Positions 8,627-17,919 are shown, numbered from the stretch's first letter. The stretch is DNA of 64,000 nt from Arenicella xantha (GCF_003315245.1 NZ_QNRT01000001.1:130963-194962); one strand, 5' to 3'. A program made the numbers and translations. Notes: generated from the letters alone by a model not told the origin.

Positions 8627-8857
8627 ATGCATACGATGGAACGAATAGATTACCTCACCGCGCAAGAATACCTTGCTCGAACCATGCGTCGAGTGTGTGA
8701 AACTGAACAAGCAATCACCATTGATGGTGCCGGCAAGGACCAAGTCGTGATGCTGCCAGTAGCGCAGTATGAATTAATCCGCCAATGCTTAGTCAACTCC
8801 TCATTGTCTGATGCCGATAGCAACGTAGCTAAAGATAGCGCGAAACTGGTCGAGTAA
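8627..8857 (+). CDS. Phd/YefM-like small protein
   Basis: A 76-aa protein beginning 21 nt after the UmuD-like stop, probably in the same transcript. The pattern ERIDYLTAQEYLARTMRRV, a short strand region QAITIDGAGKDQVVMLP and VAQYELIRQCL resembles the N-terminal fold of Phd/YefM antitoxins, which autoregulate through DNA binding. No toxin ORF of the Doc, YoeB or RelE kind follows; the next gene is a beta-helix protein 100 bp later. The acidic tail (SDADSNVAKDSAK) may be disordered. An orphan antitoxin-like regulator is the cautious description. An alternative start at 8636 would remove three residues. Confidence 0.5.
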   Translation: MHTMERIDYLTAQEYLARTMRRVCETEQAITIDGAGKDQVVMLPVAQYELIRQCLVNSSLSDADSNVAKDSAKLVE

Positions 8858-8958
8858 ACACCGCGCACTTAACACACTAAGCAGTAACTAGTCCTTCCTG
8901 AAAATTTGCTGTATAAGTTTGTAGCTACCCGCCAGGCTCACCTCATCGACGTAATACT

Positions 8959-10341
8959 GTGACTCAAAAACCAACCAGTAGCTCCAACCGTATTAGCCCA
9001 TTTCGCATGCTTGCCGCGGCTAATCTAATCACCCTATTATTACTGCCGACACACACGCAGGCTCAACAACTTCCCCCAATGTTGTATCAGTTATTGTTGA
9101 GTGATGAGTCGACTTCCCCCAACGATAGCACTAGGTTCGGGGCGCTACCACTTAACTCAAGCGCACGCCCAACTCGTGATTGGATCAACGCGTTTAATAG
9201 TGCGACACCCATACCACTGAATGAACCGTTACAAGATGCAATTGATAGCTGTTCGGGGATGCTGCCTTGTGTGATTTTGATTGATCAACTCAATCTGAGC
9301 GAAACAATTTACATCAATAAATCCAGCGTTAAATTGCTTGGTAAGGCTGGCAACAAAATAACCTACAACGGTACCGACAGCATTTTTCTTATCGAAAGCA
9401 ATACATCTAATATTATTCTTGAAGGTCTTGAGATCGACGGCCGCATTAACAATATTCCGGCCGAACGAAACCCCGACATCTATGCCATTAACCTGTACGG
9501 AAACAACATTAGTCAAATCCTCATAAAGGACAACTATATTCACCACTTAGATGGCAAGCAAAACGCACATGGCATCGCTGCACTCGGCACTGGCGCAACA
9601 GAACAATCAGCGATTTCTAATTTAATCATCGAGTCCAATCGACTGGAAGATCTTCGTACAGGATCAAGCGAGTCGATAGTCGTTAACGGCAATGTTTCCC
9701 ATTGGGAGATCATCGATAATGATGTTAGTCGAGTTAACAACATCGCGATCGATGCCATCGGAGGTGAAGGTACATCGCCAACTCAAACAGTGAATGGTCG
9801 AATTGTACCAGGCGAGCTTGATGTCGCTCGTTTTGGCTTTATCGAAAATAATCGTATCACCAGTATGAGCACACTCGATAATCCAGCCTACGGCAGCAAA
9901 CACTCTTATGCCGCCGGTATTTACCTAGACGGAGCGCAAAACGTATTGGTAACCAACAACACAGTGTCCGACACGCCGTGGGCGATTGAGGTGGGAGCTG
10001 AAAACTGTGTTGAAACCGCCAATATTAGCGTCATTAACAACCAAACTAGCGAGAGCCGATTTGGCGACCTACTCATAGGCGGTTACGCAATCGGCGGGTT
10101 TGTTGATAATTTATCAATTAACTGCGACCCCAATACAAGTGAAGACTCAGATGAGGGACATGGCTATGTTCGCTACACTACGGTCAAAGCCAACAATTTC
10201 GATAGCTCAGACACACTGGAAGACACAATCGAATTATCTAACCGCATCCGCAATACAATTATTATCGCACCAAACATCAACCCGATTAACACCGACGGCA
10301 TTGCAACCGGCGATCAAAACTCGATTCGAGTCAGCGAATAA
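8959..10341 (+). CDS. Secreted right-handed beta-helix protein
   Basis: Read from GTG 8959, the 460-aa product has a signal peptide ending LPTHTQAQQ (about residue 36); ATG 9007 is an alternative start that keeps the signal. From about 115 the sequence shows parallel beta-helix (PbH1/NosD-like) coils: repeated short strands with Asn turns such as ISQILIKDNYIHHLDG, ISNLIIESNRLEDL, VSHWEIIDNDVSRV and VLVTNNTVSDTP. Such folds occur in polysaccharide lyases, epimerases and surface proteins. No catalytic signature is recognisable, so an extracytoplasmic carbohydrate-related role is only an inference. Confidence 0.65.
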   Translation: MTQKPTSSSNRISPFRMLAAANLITLLLLPTHTQAQQLPPMLYQLLLSDESTSPNDSTRFGALPLNSSARPTRDWINAFNSATPIPLNEPLQDAIDSCSGMLPCVILIDQLNLSETIYINKSSVKLLGKAGNKITYNGTDSIFLIESNTSNIILEGLEIDGRINNIPAERNPDIYAINLYGNNISQILIKDNYIHHLDGKQNAHGIAALGTGATEQSAISNLIIESNRLEDLRTGSSESIVVNGNVSHWEIIDNDVSRVNNIAIDAIGGEGTSPTQTVNGRIVPGELDVARFGFIENNRITSMSTLDNPAYGSKHSYAAGIYLDGAQNVLVTNNTVSDTPWAIEVGAENCVETANISVINNQTSESRFGDLLIGGYAIGGFVDNLSINCDPNTSEDSDEGHGYVRYTTVKANNFDSSDTLEDTIELSNRIRNTIIIAPNINPINTDGIATGDQNSIRVSE

Positions 10342-10500
10342 GACGAGCTTACCCCATTAAAATAGCCCTCAGGTTGAGGCTCATTGCGGTAACTGGCGAT
10401 TTATCAATTAACTAGAGTAGCCTAGAGCGACACTCGCCTTTACCCGACTCAGCAACCACAAAAAGACGCGTAGGAAAGTAAGCACGTGCGTGGCTAATTA

Positions 10501-10818
10501 TTAGGAATGCGCCAGTTTAAGGCCAACAATACCAATAAGAATAAATCCCAAACTAAGGATTTTCAGTATGTCAGCGGGCTCGTTGAACAAAATTATCCCA
10601 AGCGTTGCGGTGCCAATAGCACCGATGCCAACCCACACAGCATAAGCTGTACCAACAGGTAACGCTCTCATTGCGATACCAAGCAATAAAACACTCGAAA
10701 CTAGCGCAAACACGGTCCCGACTGTTGGCCAAAATTTGCTAAAGCCCTCGGTATACTTCAACCCAATTGCCCACCCAACCTCAAGCAGCCCCGCCACGGA
10801 AAGAATGAACCAGCTCAT
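10501..10818 (-). CDS. gdx: Guanidinium exporter, SMR family (Gdx/SugE)
   Basis: This 105-aa protein has four transmembrane helices and the essential Glu13 in LLEVGWAIGLKYT, placing it in the SugE/Gdx branch of the small multidrug resistance family, which exports guanidinium in exchange for protons. The MRALPVGTAYAVWVGIGAIGTA segment is the family signature for helices 2-3. The assignment to guanidinium rather than general drug efflux is strongly supported by the guanidine-II riboswitch in its leader. The Shine-Dalgarno GAGAGG ends seven bases before the ATG and is the riboswitch's regulated element. It is transcribed alone. Confidence 0.92.
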   Translation of the reverse strand: MSWFILSVAGLLEVGWAIGLKYTEGFSKFWPTVGTVFALVSSVLLLGIAMRALPVGTAYAVWVGIGAIGTATLGIILFNEPADILKILSLGFILIGIVGLKLAHS

Positions 10819-10820
10819 AA

Positions 10821-10880
10821 AACACCTCTCAATTATAGAGGTCGTCCCCTGGTAAATTTGAGAGGTGAGGTCGTCCTCAC
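10821..10880 (-). promoter_or_regulatory. Guanidine-II (mini-ykkC) riboswitch
   Basis: On the minus strand two small hairpins carry identical ACGA loops: GTGAGG-ACGA-CCTCAC (10880-10865, loop and closing pairs inside) and GGGG-ACGA-CCTC (10849-10838, one G-U pair). This double ACGR-loop pair is the hallmark of the guanidine-II class. The Shine-Dalgarno GAGAGGTG (10830-10823) is complementary to CACCTCTC between the hairpins and to ACCTCT after the second. Ligand binding to the hairpins should therefore release it and switch on translation of the exporter. Confidence 0.93.
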
Positions 10881-11335
10881 TTCTGAATGGCTAACGCCTT
10901 AATAAATGGCACGATTTAAGCGAGTTCAGTCGAATAAGACCCTGCTTAAGTTAGTCCATTCTTGGTCCACCATAATGCCCCCAAATATATAAAGAAAGAC
11001 ACACACGCCCATGTGATCGCCATACTTAATTCAGAGTGACAACTCAAATGTCCCTACGCAACTAAATTTGGGGGCACACTGTTCTACTATGAAAACCATA
11101 TAGCCTTGATATAGCGCGTTCGGTAAACCCCTCTGCGTCTGGATGAGCATATGCACACCCGCTAAACCAAAGCCAGATAATGATTAGATAACGATTAGAT
11201 AATGACTAGGTAATGCAGTTTATCTAAGGTTTTTGTCATGTGCTTTTTAACCCTACATTCTAACTCGCAGTATGAACTTGAATTGAGGAAACAATGTCGA
11301 CATTCCCAGCAAGAAGAGCACACTTCGACAACTTG
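10881..11335. other. Non-coding stretch with 11-bp direct repeats
   Basis: No convincing gene lies in this 455-bp interval. At 11176-11208 three consecutive 11-mers occur (GATAATGATTA, GATAACGATTA, GATAATGACTA) with a partial fourth (GGTAATGC) to 11216. An 11-bp period puts each unit on the same DNA face and is typical of OmpR/PhoB-family response-regulator sites. The gdx promoter presumably lies close to the riboswitch, but I cannot place its hexamers. Confidence 0.6.
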
Positions 11336-11695
11336 CTATACACCACCACTTGCCAAAAAAGTTAAGACACTAACCACTAGAAAGGCGACCCACGACAAAT
11401 GCTTGCCCTTAGTGAAATATGCTGAAAACAATGCACTTAGCAAGAAAACAAGGCTTACAACATTGAGCATAAATAAATATGTGAATTCACTACCGATGAG
11501 TAACGCAGCAAAACCAAACCACGCTATTGACGTGATGTGCCAACAAAACCTTAACGTGCCTTTGGTAAATTCATCACTGCCAAACAAATGGGGAATGCTG
11601 TGACTACGAAAAAGGCGCATTAGGATATATCTCTCACCTAAATATGAATGAGTGACACCACATAAAATTAAAATAGCTGACGCAATCAAAAGCAT
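11336..11695 (-). CDS. Small multi-pass membrane protein, unknown function
   Basis: A 119-aa hydrophobic protein with about four transmembrane segments (ASAILILCGVTHSYLG; LRFCWHITSIAWFGFAALLIG; LFMLNVVSLVFLLSALFSAYF; VAFLVVSVLTFLASGG). A conserved-looking THSYLGERYILMRLFRS motif follows the first helix. I do not recognise the family. The opposite-strand ORF at 11238-11603 lacks such organisation and is a shadow. It is flanked by long intergenic regions and is likely monocistronic. Confidence 0.55.
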   Translation of the reverse strand: MLLIASAILILCGVTHSYLGERYILMRLFRSHSIPHLFGSDEFTKGTLRFCWHITSIAWFGFAALLIGSEFTYLFMLNVVSLVFLLSALFSAYFTKGKHLSWVAFLVVSVLTFLASGGV

Positions 11696-11943
11696 CGAAA
11701 ACCTCTTTGTGTATAGGGAAGTGTTTTGCCGTGTTATCAGTCATTCAAAGCTTCAGCATGGCTTAACGTATTAGTATAACCTTTAGATGGCATACAGCTT
11801 TTGTAGCTCACATAACTCTCATTGTGCCAAGTTTTTTTTCAGTTTGTCGTTACAGTATCGGCTACCACCTCTCTCGCTTACTCCATGCCTCAAGGGGTTA
11901 GTTAAAACAATGTAAATGTTGTCGAAAAAGGCCTAAGCAGCTG

Positions 11944-12651
11944 TCACCGGCCAAGCTCATCACGAAGAAATTTTCCGGCCTTTAAAAACGACTTCACCTG
12001 CGCTATTACCTCGGGGTTATGCATTAAAAAAGGGTGTGACACCGGCACAACAATATGATCCGACATGCCATCTACTTTGGTACGCTCGACTGAGACCTTG
12101 CCGTCGTCTGGATTGGGAAGCATCTGCGATAAAATCGGATTGATAGTTGCGCTGCCGGCGATGACACCAACCGGATAAGCAACAGGCCCCAAGGAATTGG
12201 GTACGCTGTCATCATCGGTACCGAGTTGCATGCCAGCAGGTCCATTTATTAACTTGAAGCCCGGAACATTCTTTAAGGTATCGACAACTTCGCTGCCTTG
12301 ATTAGGCGGACCAAGCATGACCACCCGACCAAGCGTCTCAGGTTTAGTCATACTCAAATACTTGCGTAATACAATGCCGCCAAGAGAATGAGTGACAAAA
12401 TTCACAGGAGCTGCGTTTTCACACTCCGACACCGCTTTAGCAACATGAGTGGTGGCAATTTCATCGATATTTTCACTCGTTGAAGGGTAGCCATAGTTAA
12501 CCACTAAGTACCCCTCCTTGCTAAGCTCAGCACTCATTTTATCCATCGAATGCTCGGTACGTGCCATTCCGTGTAACAACACGACACACTCCTGCGCAAC
12601 GCTGGTAAGACTCCATGAGTAAAACAGAATTAGCACCAATATTTTGTTCAC
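11944..12651 (-). CDS. Secreted alpha/beta-hydrolase (lipase/esterase-like)
   Basis: A 235-aa protein with a short signal peptide (KILVLILFYSWSLTSVA) followed by an alpha/beta-hydrolase core: VVLLHGMART forms the oxyanion HG motif, and VTHSLGG carries the nucleophile Ser within the G/T-H-S-L-G-G elbow, with RVVMLGPPNQGSEVVDTL typical of triacylglycerol lipase-like and PGAP1-like esterases. A C-terminal His in DHIVVPVSHPFLM probably completes the triad. It likely hydrolyses an ester in the periplasm; the natural substrate is unknown. It is transcribed alone. Confidence 0.75.
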   Translation of the reverse strand: MNKILVLILFYSWSLTSVAQECVVLLHGMARTEHSMDKMSAELSKEGYLVVNYGYPSTSENIDEIATTHVAKAVSECENAAPVNFVTHSLGGIVLRKYLSMTKPETLGRVVMLGPPNQGSEVVDTLKNVPGFKLINGPAGMQLGTDDDSVPNSLGPVAYPVGVIAGSATINPILSQMLPNPDDGKVSVERTKVDGMSDHIVVPVSHPFLMHNPEVIAQVKSFLKAGKFLRDELGR

Positions 12652-13088
12652 GGCCCCTCCATCTGTGGTTCGCCTACACTACTGTCAGCAGCTTACAGAA
12701 GTCGCTCACCGCGACTCTGCGTGTGTTGCAACAAAGTGACATTTGCCAGCTTGTATATGCTCGTTAGATAGCTTGTCATTCTTCTAGTACTTTATACCAA
12801 CGACTGCATTCTCGATACCGATAACCAGCATGATGCAGCTTATGCCATGAACCATGCTTAAACAATGCGGGTATCAGTCCATCGAGGTCGCTCGCCAAAT
12901 TTAACTTACCGTATAGAAACCTAAACAGCAGCCCCGACGGATTATCATTTGCTGATTTTTTTAGATCGCGTTGTTGATGGTCAAATTGAACATTCGAGTC
13001 CGCAATTCAAGATGCTGCGATTGGCTTTAGTTATCTAATACCGCTTAGCACCCAGTAAATCTAGCATAATAAATAGGTACTTTAACGT
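12652..13088. other. Intergenic region with one unexplained open frame
   Basis: This 437-bp gap contains the promoter region of the upstream hydrolase. On the minus strand, 13006-12776 is an open frame of about 76 codons without an ATG, GTG or TTG start (first sense codon ATT). It ends with a protein-like sequence including GLLFRFLYGKLNLASDLDGL and HGSWHKLHHAGYRYREC. It could be a decayed gene remnant or chance. Nothing else is recognisable. Confidence 0.3.
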
Positions 13089-13724
13089 TTAGTAGTTCGC
13101 AATATTGCGCACCAACTGCGCTATTTTTTGTGCGGCATCGCTCGGCTCCTGTTCTAAACCAGATACCACACCGAGTTGATTTCGCGGCGGCTGATTTTGA
13201 CTTAATTTCCACTTGCCGCTGAAGCTGAGGCTTGATAATTCAACACCAACAATGGCCGGTAACAGTTTATCTATATAAGCTCGTGGTGCATCGTCCAGTG
13301 ACCACGGCTCGGCTCGCCCCGCCTCATGCTCTAAGGTTAGCTCGCGCAACATCGATTCATTCCATTGTGCGTCATGAATGAAACGTATTAAACCAGAGAC
13401 ATGTACCGCCACATAATTCCATGTGGGCACCGCACGACCGTTTTCGCGTTTAGTTGGATAATAACTCGGTGACACATAGCAGTTGGGCCCACTGAATACG
13501 GCTAATGCCTCGGAACCGTCTGACAGAGATTGCCAGACAGGATTAACCTTGGCGATATGACCTTGCAGCACCGGTGCACCACTCACCTCACGATAAATCA
13601 AGGGAATGTGATTAACCTCCAAACCACTCGCCGAAGTCACTATTAGACTAGCAAAAGGGTACTGCTTTACCACATTCAGGAGTTGCTCCTGATTCTGTTG
13701 CTGAAAGACTTTTGGAATGTGCAT
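13089..13724 (-). CDS. PaiB-family FMN-binding protein
   Basis: A 211-aa protein matching the PaiB family (FMN-binding split-barrel fold), described as negative regulators in Bacillus. Characteristic segments are MHIPKVFQQQNQEQLLNVVKQYPFASLI at the start, GPNCYVSPSYYPTKRENGRAVPTWNYVAVHVSG (the flavin-site signature) and GVELSSLSFSGKWKLSQNQP, with the NQP/GVV terminus typical of the family. The length agrees with known members. The actual ligand and any DNA-binding role here are unknown; it stands alone with no adjacent paiA-like acetyltransferase. Confidence 0.85.
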   Translation of the reverse strand: MHIPKVFQQQNQEQLLNVVKQYPFASLIVTSASGLEVNHIPLIYREVSGAPVLQGHIAKVNPVWQSLSDGSEALAVFSGPNCYVSPSYYPTKRENGRAVPTWNYVAVHVSGLIRFIHDAQWNESMLRELTLEHEAGRAEPWSLDDAPRAYIDKLLPAIVGVELSSLSFSGKWKLSQNQPPRNQLGVVSGLEQEPSDAAQKIAQLVRNIANY

Positions 13725-13833
13725 CGTGAAACTTGCTCTATTGTGCGGTTAATTAAAATGCTGAATGTTAGACCAGACTATAACCGAGCACGAAACACAG
13801 AATCGACAGCAAATTACTAGTTTTACACGGCCA

Positions 13834-15123
13834 TTAAACGAGCAGCCATGCACCCATACCCAGAAAGCTCAGAAATCCTACGATGTCGGTCACGGTGGTT
13901 AACACCACGGATCCCGATAATGCGGGGTCGAGATCCAATTTTTCCAATATCACTGGAATCAATAAGCCAGAAAACGCTGCAGCAACGAGGTTAATCAATA
14001 TAGAACATCCAATGACGATTCCTAACATTGGATTTGAGAACCACCAAAAAGCGACCAAGCCAACAATTATTGCCCAAGTACAGCCGTTCAAGGCTGCCAC
14101 ACCCAACTCTTTGATTAACAGTGGTCGTATATTGCTATCACTAATCCGTTCCAGTGCTAGTCCTCGAATAACAATAGTCAGCGTTTGACTGCCAGCGATT
14201 CCGCCCATGCTGGCGACCACTGGCATTAACACGGCCAAGGCGACAACTTCTTGTAGAACATCTTCAAATTGGCCAATGACGAATGAGGCTAAAAAGGCCG
14301 TGAGTAAATTAATGCCTAACCACACCGCTCGACGTTTAGATGACGAAAACACTGGCGCAAATAAATCATCCTCTTCATCCAGACCAGCCATACTCATAAA
14401 CTGATGGTCAGCTTCGTCTTGCATAAACGAAATAGCATCATCTGCCGTGACGCGACCTAGTAAGGTGCCCGACTCATCAACTACCGGCGCCGAAATAAAG
14501 TGTTTACGACGAAACAGCATGGTTAAATCGCTTAGCGGCATGGCTGGATTTAACACAGTGGTACTATCAATAAACGGCAGCTCTTTGAGTTGTGTTCCTT
14601 CGTCTGCCTCCAGAATGCTGGCCAGCGCAACCGCTCCGCGATATTTTTTATCATGCCCCACAATAAACACTTGGTCAGTATACGAAGCCAGCCCATTAAC
14701 TCGAATGTAACGCAACACCTGCGCAACAGAACGGTTGGCGGACAACGTGATAACGTCGCGTTTTAACCATCGGCCGACCACGTCATCATTGTAATCGAGT
14801 GACGCCTCTACTGACGCTTTCTCCGCGTCAGAGAGACTGTCGATAATCTCCTTCGCCAGCTCGACATCCACCAAGTCGATGACATCCGCAACATCGCTGG
14901 GCTCCATGTTCTCGGCCAGCAACACCACTTCGTCAATCGGCGTGCTTTCAAGCAGCGCTACTTTTATCTCGTCGTGTAAATACGGTAACGCGTCGCTACG
15001 CTCCTTTTGCGATAGCGCCAACCAAGCTGCCGCCCGCTCGGTCAATGGCTGGCTTTCTAGAAAGTGCGCAAGCTCGGTCGCGCTTGAGCCTATCTCGACG
15101 GTTGGTTCGTTATCTAAACTCAT
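13834..15123 (-). CDS. mgtE: Magnesium transporter MgtE
   Basis: A 429-aa MgtE-type Mg2+ channel. Domains in order are: the superhelical N domain (about 20-125, with AENMEPSDVADVIDLVD), paired CBS domains (about 130-250, including LPFIDSTTVLNPAMPLSDL and VVDESGTLLGRVTADDAI), and the membrane domain of five helices from about 270 to the end. The helix-5 region carries the pore Asp in LTTVTDIVGFLSFLG. The N and CBS domains sense cytosolic Mg2+ and gate the pore. No M-box riboswitch is visible upstream. The next gene upstream encodes an acidic secreted protein on the same strand. Confidence 0.93.
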   Translation of the reverse strand: MSLDNEPTVEIGSSATELAHFLESQPLTERAAAWLALSQKERSDALPYLHDEIKVALLESTPIDEVVLLAENMEPSDVADVIDLVDVELAKEIIDSLSDAEKASVEASLDYNDDVVGRWLKRDVITLSANRSVAQVLRYIRVNGLASYTDQVFIVGHDKKYRGAVALASILEADEGTQLKELPFIDSTTVLNPAMPLSDLTMLFRRKHFISAPVVDESGTLLGRVTADDAISFMQDEADHQFMSMAGLDEEDDLFAPVFSSSKRRAVWLGINLLTAFLASFVIGQFEDVLQEVVALAVLMPVVASMGGIAGSQTLTIVIRGLALERISDSNIRPLLIKELGVAALNGCTWAIIVGLVAFWWFSNPMLGIVIGCSILINLVAAAFSGLLIPVILEKLDLDPALSGSVVLTTVTDIVGFLSFLGMGAWLLV

Positions 15124-15305
15124 GGTCTCGGCGTGTTAATCACAATGGGCATTAATGTCAGTGTCGTGACTCGGTTAATTCAACATGAAAAAACCGAGCA
15201 ACATAGGGTCAAGCGATTTGCTGATCGCGAGATAATACTACAGGGTTAAAACAGAGCTGATTTAACTCGTATCGTTTTAAATCTCACCGCGCAAGAGGTA
15301 GCAAG

Positions 15306-15683
15306 TCAGTCTTGCGACTGCGGATCGTCTTCCTGGTATGACTCGCTACTGTCAGAGCCACTATCAATGCCGCTATCAATGGCACCATCATCGCCGTTAC
15401 CTACTTGGTCATTATCAGTCAAGTCTGCGTCGCTGATAAACTCATCATCGACAGTATTCCGATCCATCCGAGTATCCGCTTCGACACCCATATTGACGTT
15501 ATAATCAGACACACAGTTTGCAATATAAGCAGGAGCATCTTCGGGCAATAACCCTTGAGCAGCCTCTGTGCACAGACGTCGAGCCTCCTGGTTTTGCGCG
15601 CTGGCAAGTAGTGGTAACAAACAAAGCGCAAGGGTTACAACAACAGCGTGTGTGAGGTTGTATATTTTGTAGATCGACTGCAT
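15306..15683 (-). CDS. Small secreted protein with acidic Asp/Ser-rich tail
   Basis: A 125-aa protein with a signal peptide (VVVTLALCLLPLLASA, cleavage near residue 29) and a short mature N-domain bearing two cysteines (RRLCTEAAQG and IANCVSDYN) that may form a disulfide. The last ~50 residues are a low-complexity run rich in Asp, Ser and Gly (ADLTDNDQVGNGDDG, IDSGIDSGSDSSES). The pattern suggests a disordered, possibly divalent-cation-binding periplasmic tail. The family is not recognised. It lies on the same strand upstream of mgtE, 180 bp away, so a link to divalent cations is only suggestive. Confidence 0.6.
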   Translation of the reverse strand: MQSIYKIYNLTHAVVVTLALCLLPLLASAQNQEARRLCTEAAQGLLPEDAPAYIANCVSDYNVNMGVEADTRMDRNTVDDEFISDADLTDNDQVGNGDDGAIDSGIDSGSDSSESYQEDDPQSQD

Positions 15684-15810
15684 TTACACTCTCCTATCAA
15701 AGGTTGAAAGCCCCCAAAACCACCTCTATTCTGACCAGCTCCACTTCATTGCGTCAAGCCACAACATTGACAAATTGAACGATGAAATGAACATAAAACA
15801 GTCTTTCGTT

Positions 15811-16884
15811 CTACCCATTGATCTGGGTAGTTTCTGATGACAGTAAGGTTTCCGACATCGACTGAATATTGTCGGCGATATCCCCTTCCTCTTCACTAAA
15901 GTAGGCTATGTGAAACATTGCATCACCCTCTTGCACCAATGGAATGTTCTGCTTACCAATAATAATCCCAGTTTTACTGGCTACTACCTCGCCAAAGGTT
16001 TCGCCTAACGGACTTCCGATTTGCGCAAGCACATCGCCCTTATGTACATGGTCGCCCAAGTTACGTCGACTGGTGCTCAACCCACTGTGACTAGCGCGCA
16101 CCCATGAACTGGTGTTCGCTACATACGGCGTATATTTAGACTTTTGTGGCTTAGATCGAGTCATGCCGAGTTTTGCTAAAACACGCTGAATACCACGGAC
16201 ACCGGCACGAATCGACAATTCGTCGTAGCGCAAAGCTTGGCCAGCTTCATACAATAGAATTTTTGTGCCTTGCTCTAAGGCTGACTGACGCAACGAGCCA
16301 TCACGTAAATTGGCATTCAACAGCACCGGCACACCGAAAGCCTCCGCTAGCTCTAAGGTCTCAGCATCTTTTAGATTGGCGCGAATTTGAGGCAAGTTTG
16401 AGCGATGGATCGCACCAGTGTGTAAATCAATACCGTACTGACAATGCTTGACGATTTCCGTCATCAGCTTATGCGCCACGATGCCGGCCAATGAGCCCTT
16501 CGACGAGCCTGGAAAACAGCGATTAAGGTCACGCCGATCAGGCATATAACGGCTTTGGCTCAACACGCCGTACACGTTCACCATCGGCACCAAAATCAAA
16601 GTTCCACGGCTCAACTTGAAACTTTTCATGCGAATCAATCGACGAATAATCTCAATGCCGTTAAGTTCATCACCATGAACTGCTGCCGATACAAACATAG
16701 TTGGGCCATCTTTACGACTGCGAATAACATGGATCGGCATACTGATGTCAGTATCGGTATACAAACGTACCACCGGCAGCTCAATTTGGCAGGTCGTACC
16801 TGGCGCTATTTCCTGACCACCTATTACCAGCTTATCCACCGGTCTACCCTTTACCACGAGTTCGAGTTCTATGCGGCTTGGCAT
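15811..16884 (-). CDS. Succinylglutamate desuccinylase/aspartoacylase-family zinc hydrolase
   Basis: I choose ATG 16884 (357 aa); a TTG nine bases upstream is the alternative. Zinc ligands of the M14-like aspartoacylase fold are visible: His and Glu in [11 protein letters not shown] and His in YGIDLHTG, plus the RDLNRCFPG substrate motif. The C-terminus is a barrel-sandwich domain ([16 protein letters not shown] ... [22 protein letters not shown]). It probably cleaves an N-acyl-amino-acid-type amide. The gene overlaps the 3' end of rimK by 41 bp, so the two are translationally coupled and likely act on related glutamyl conjugates. Confidence 0.82.
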   Translation of the reverse strand: MPSRIELELVVKGRPVDKLVIGGQEIAPGTTCQIELPVVRLYTDTDISMPIHVIRSRKDGPTMFVSAAVHGDELNGIEIIRRLIRMKSFKLSRGTLILVPMVNVYGVLSQSRYMPDRRDLNRCFPGSSKGSLAGIVAHKLMTEIVKHCQYGIDLHTGAIHRSNLPQIRANLKDAETLELAEAFGVPVLLNANLRDGSLRQSALEQGTKILLYEAGQALRYDELSIRAGVRGIQRVLAKLGMTRSKPQKSKYTPYVANTSSWVRASHSGLSTSRRNLGDHVHKGDVLAQIGSPLGETFGEVVASKTGIIIGKQNIPLVQEGDAMFHIAYFSEEEGDIADNIQSMSETLLSSETTQING

Positions 16885-17749
16885 TCTCTTCAATGAACTT
16901 GAAAATTAGCTCGCCCACATCTTTGCCAGTGGCGGTTTCGATTCCTTCTAAACCTGGAGTTGAATTCACCTCCATCACTACTGGCCCAGTGGCCGATTGC
17001 AGAATATCCACACCACATACATTCAAGCCCATTACTTTGGCGGCATTCATGGCGGTAGCTCGCTCTTCTTTACTCAAACGAATTAGCTTAGCTGACCCTC
17101 CTCGGTGAAGGTTAGAGCGAAACTCGCCTTCGGCACCTTGGCGCTTCATGGCGGCAACGACTTTGCCACCGACGACGAAACAACGCACATCAGCGCCGCC
17201 GGCTTCTTTGATAAATTCTTGCACTAAGATATTCGCGTTAAGCCCCATAAACGCTTCGATAATACTCTCAGCCGACTTATTATTCTCTGCCAGTACTACG
17301 CCAATACCTTGAGTTCCTTCTAACAGTTTAACTACCAGCGGCGCACCGCCAACGGTTTTAATCAGGTCTTTAATATTGGTCGACTTATTGGCAAAACCGG
17401 TACGCGGTAAGCCAACGTTTTTACGTGACAACAGTTGCAACGATCGCAGCTTGTCGCGCGAACGACTAATCGCCACAGACTCATTCACGGAGAACGTACC
17501 CATCATTTCAAATTGACGAACCACGGCAGTGCCATAGAAGGTAATCGACGCACCGATGCGCGGAATAACCGCATCATAACGTGGCAACTCTTCACCACGA
17601 TATCGCACCACTGAACGCGCTTTAGTGATATCCATATAACATTGCAACGTATCGATCACATCAACCTGATGACCACGAGCTACACCGGCCTCAACTAAAC
17701 GCTTGGTCGAGTACAGTTTTTTATTGCGCGAAAGTATCGCTATTTTCAT
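16844..17749 (-). CDS. rimK: RimK-type alpha-L-glutamate ligase (ATP-grasp)
   Basis: The 301-aa length equals that of E. coli RimK (300). It shows the N-terminal domain [22 protein letters not shown], then [21 protein letters not shown], the ATP-binding loop [10 protein letters not shown], and the Mg2+ site [12 protein letters not shown]. RimK adds glutamates to the C-terminus of ribosomal protein S6 and can form poly-alpha-glutamate. Here it precedes and overlaps a desuccinylase-like hydrolase, a pairing that suggests ligation and removal or processing of a glutamyl or acyl-amino-acid modification. Promoter region 17750-17919 is shared divergently with the GDT1-like gene. Confidence 0.9.
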   Translation of the reverse strand: MKIAILSRNKKLYSTKRLVEAGVARGHQVDVIDTLQCYMDITKARSVVRYRGEELPRYDAVIPRIGASITFYGTAVVRQFEMMGTFSVNESVAISRSRDKLRSLQLLSRKNVGLPRTGFANKSTNIKDLIKTVGGAPLVVKLLEGTQGIGVVLAENNKSAESIIEAFMGLNANILVQEFIKEAGGADVRCFVVGGKVVAAMKRQGAEGEFRSNLHRGGSAKLIRLSKEERATAMNAAKVMGLNVCGVDILQSATGPVVMEVNSTPGLEGIETATGKDVGELIFKFIEENAKPHRTRTRGKG

Positions 17750-17919
17750 TAATCATTCCTACTTTAGTTCTCTCCAAGAGAACGGTTCATTGCGCGCCAA
17801 TAATTGGCCGCGCTACCGAAAACTATAACAGATCGCTTACTAATTGATGTGGTGATTCCATGCTGATAGCTGGTTATAATTAGACAACTAACGCCACCCA
17901 ACTAACTGAGCGCCCGATC

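Noticed and set aside
11238-11603. 121-codon plus-strand ORF opposite the small membrane protein
   Set aside because: The minus-strand frame has regular transmembrane segments; this one does not, so it is a shadow.
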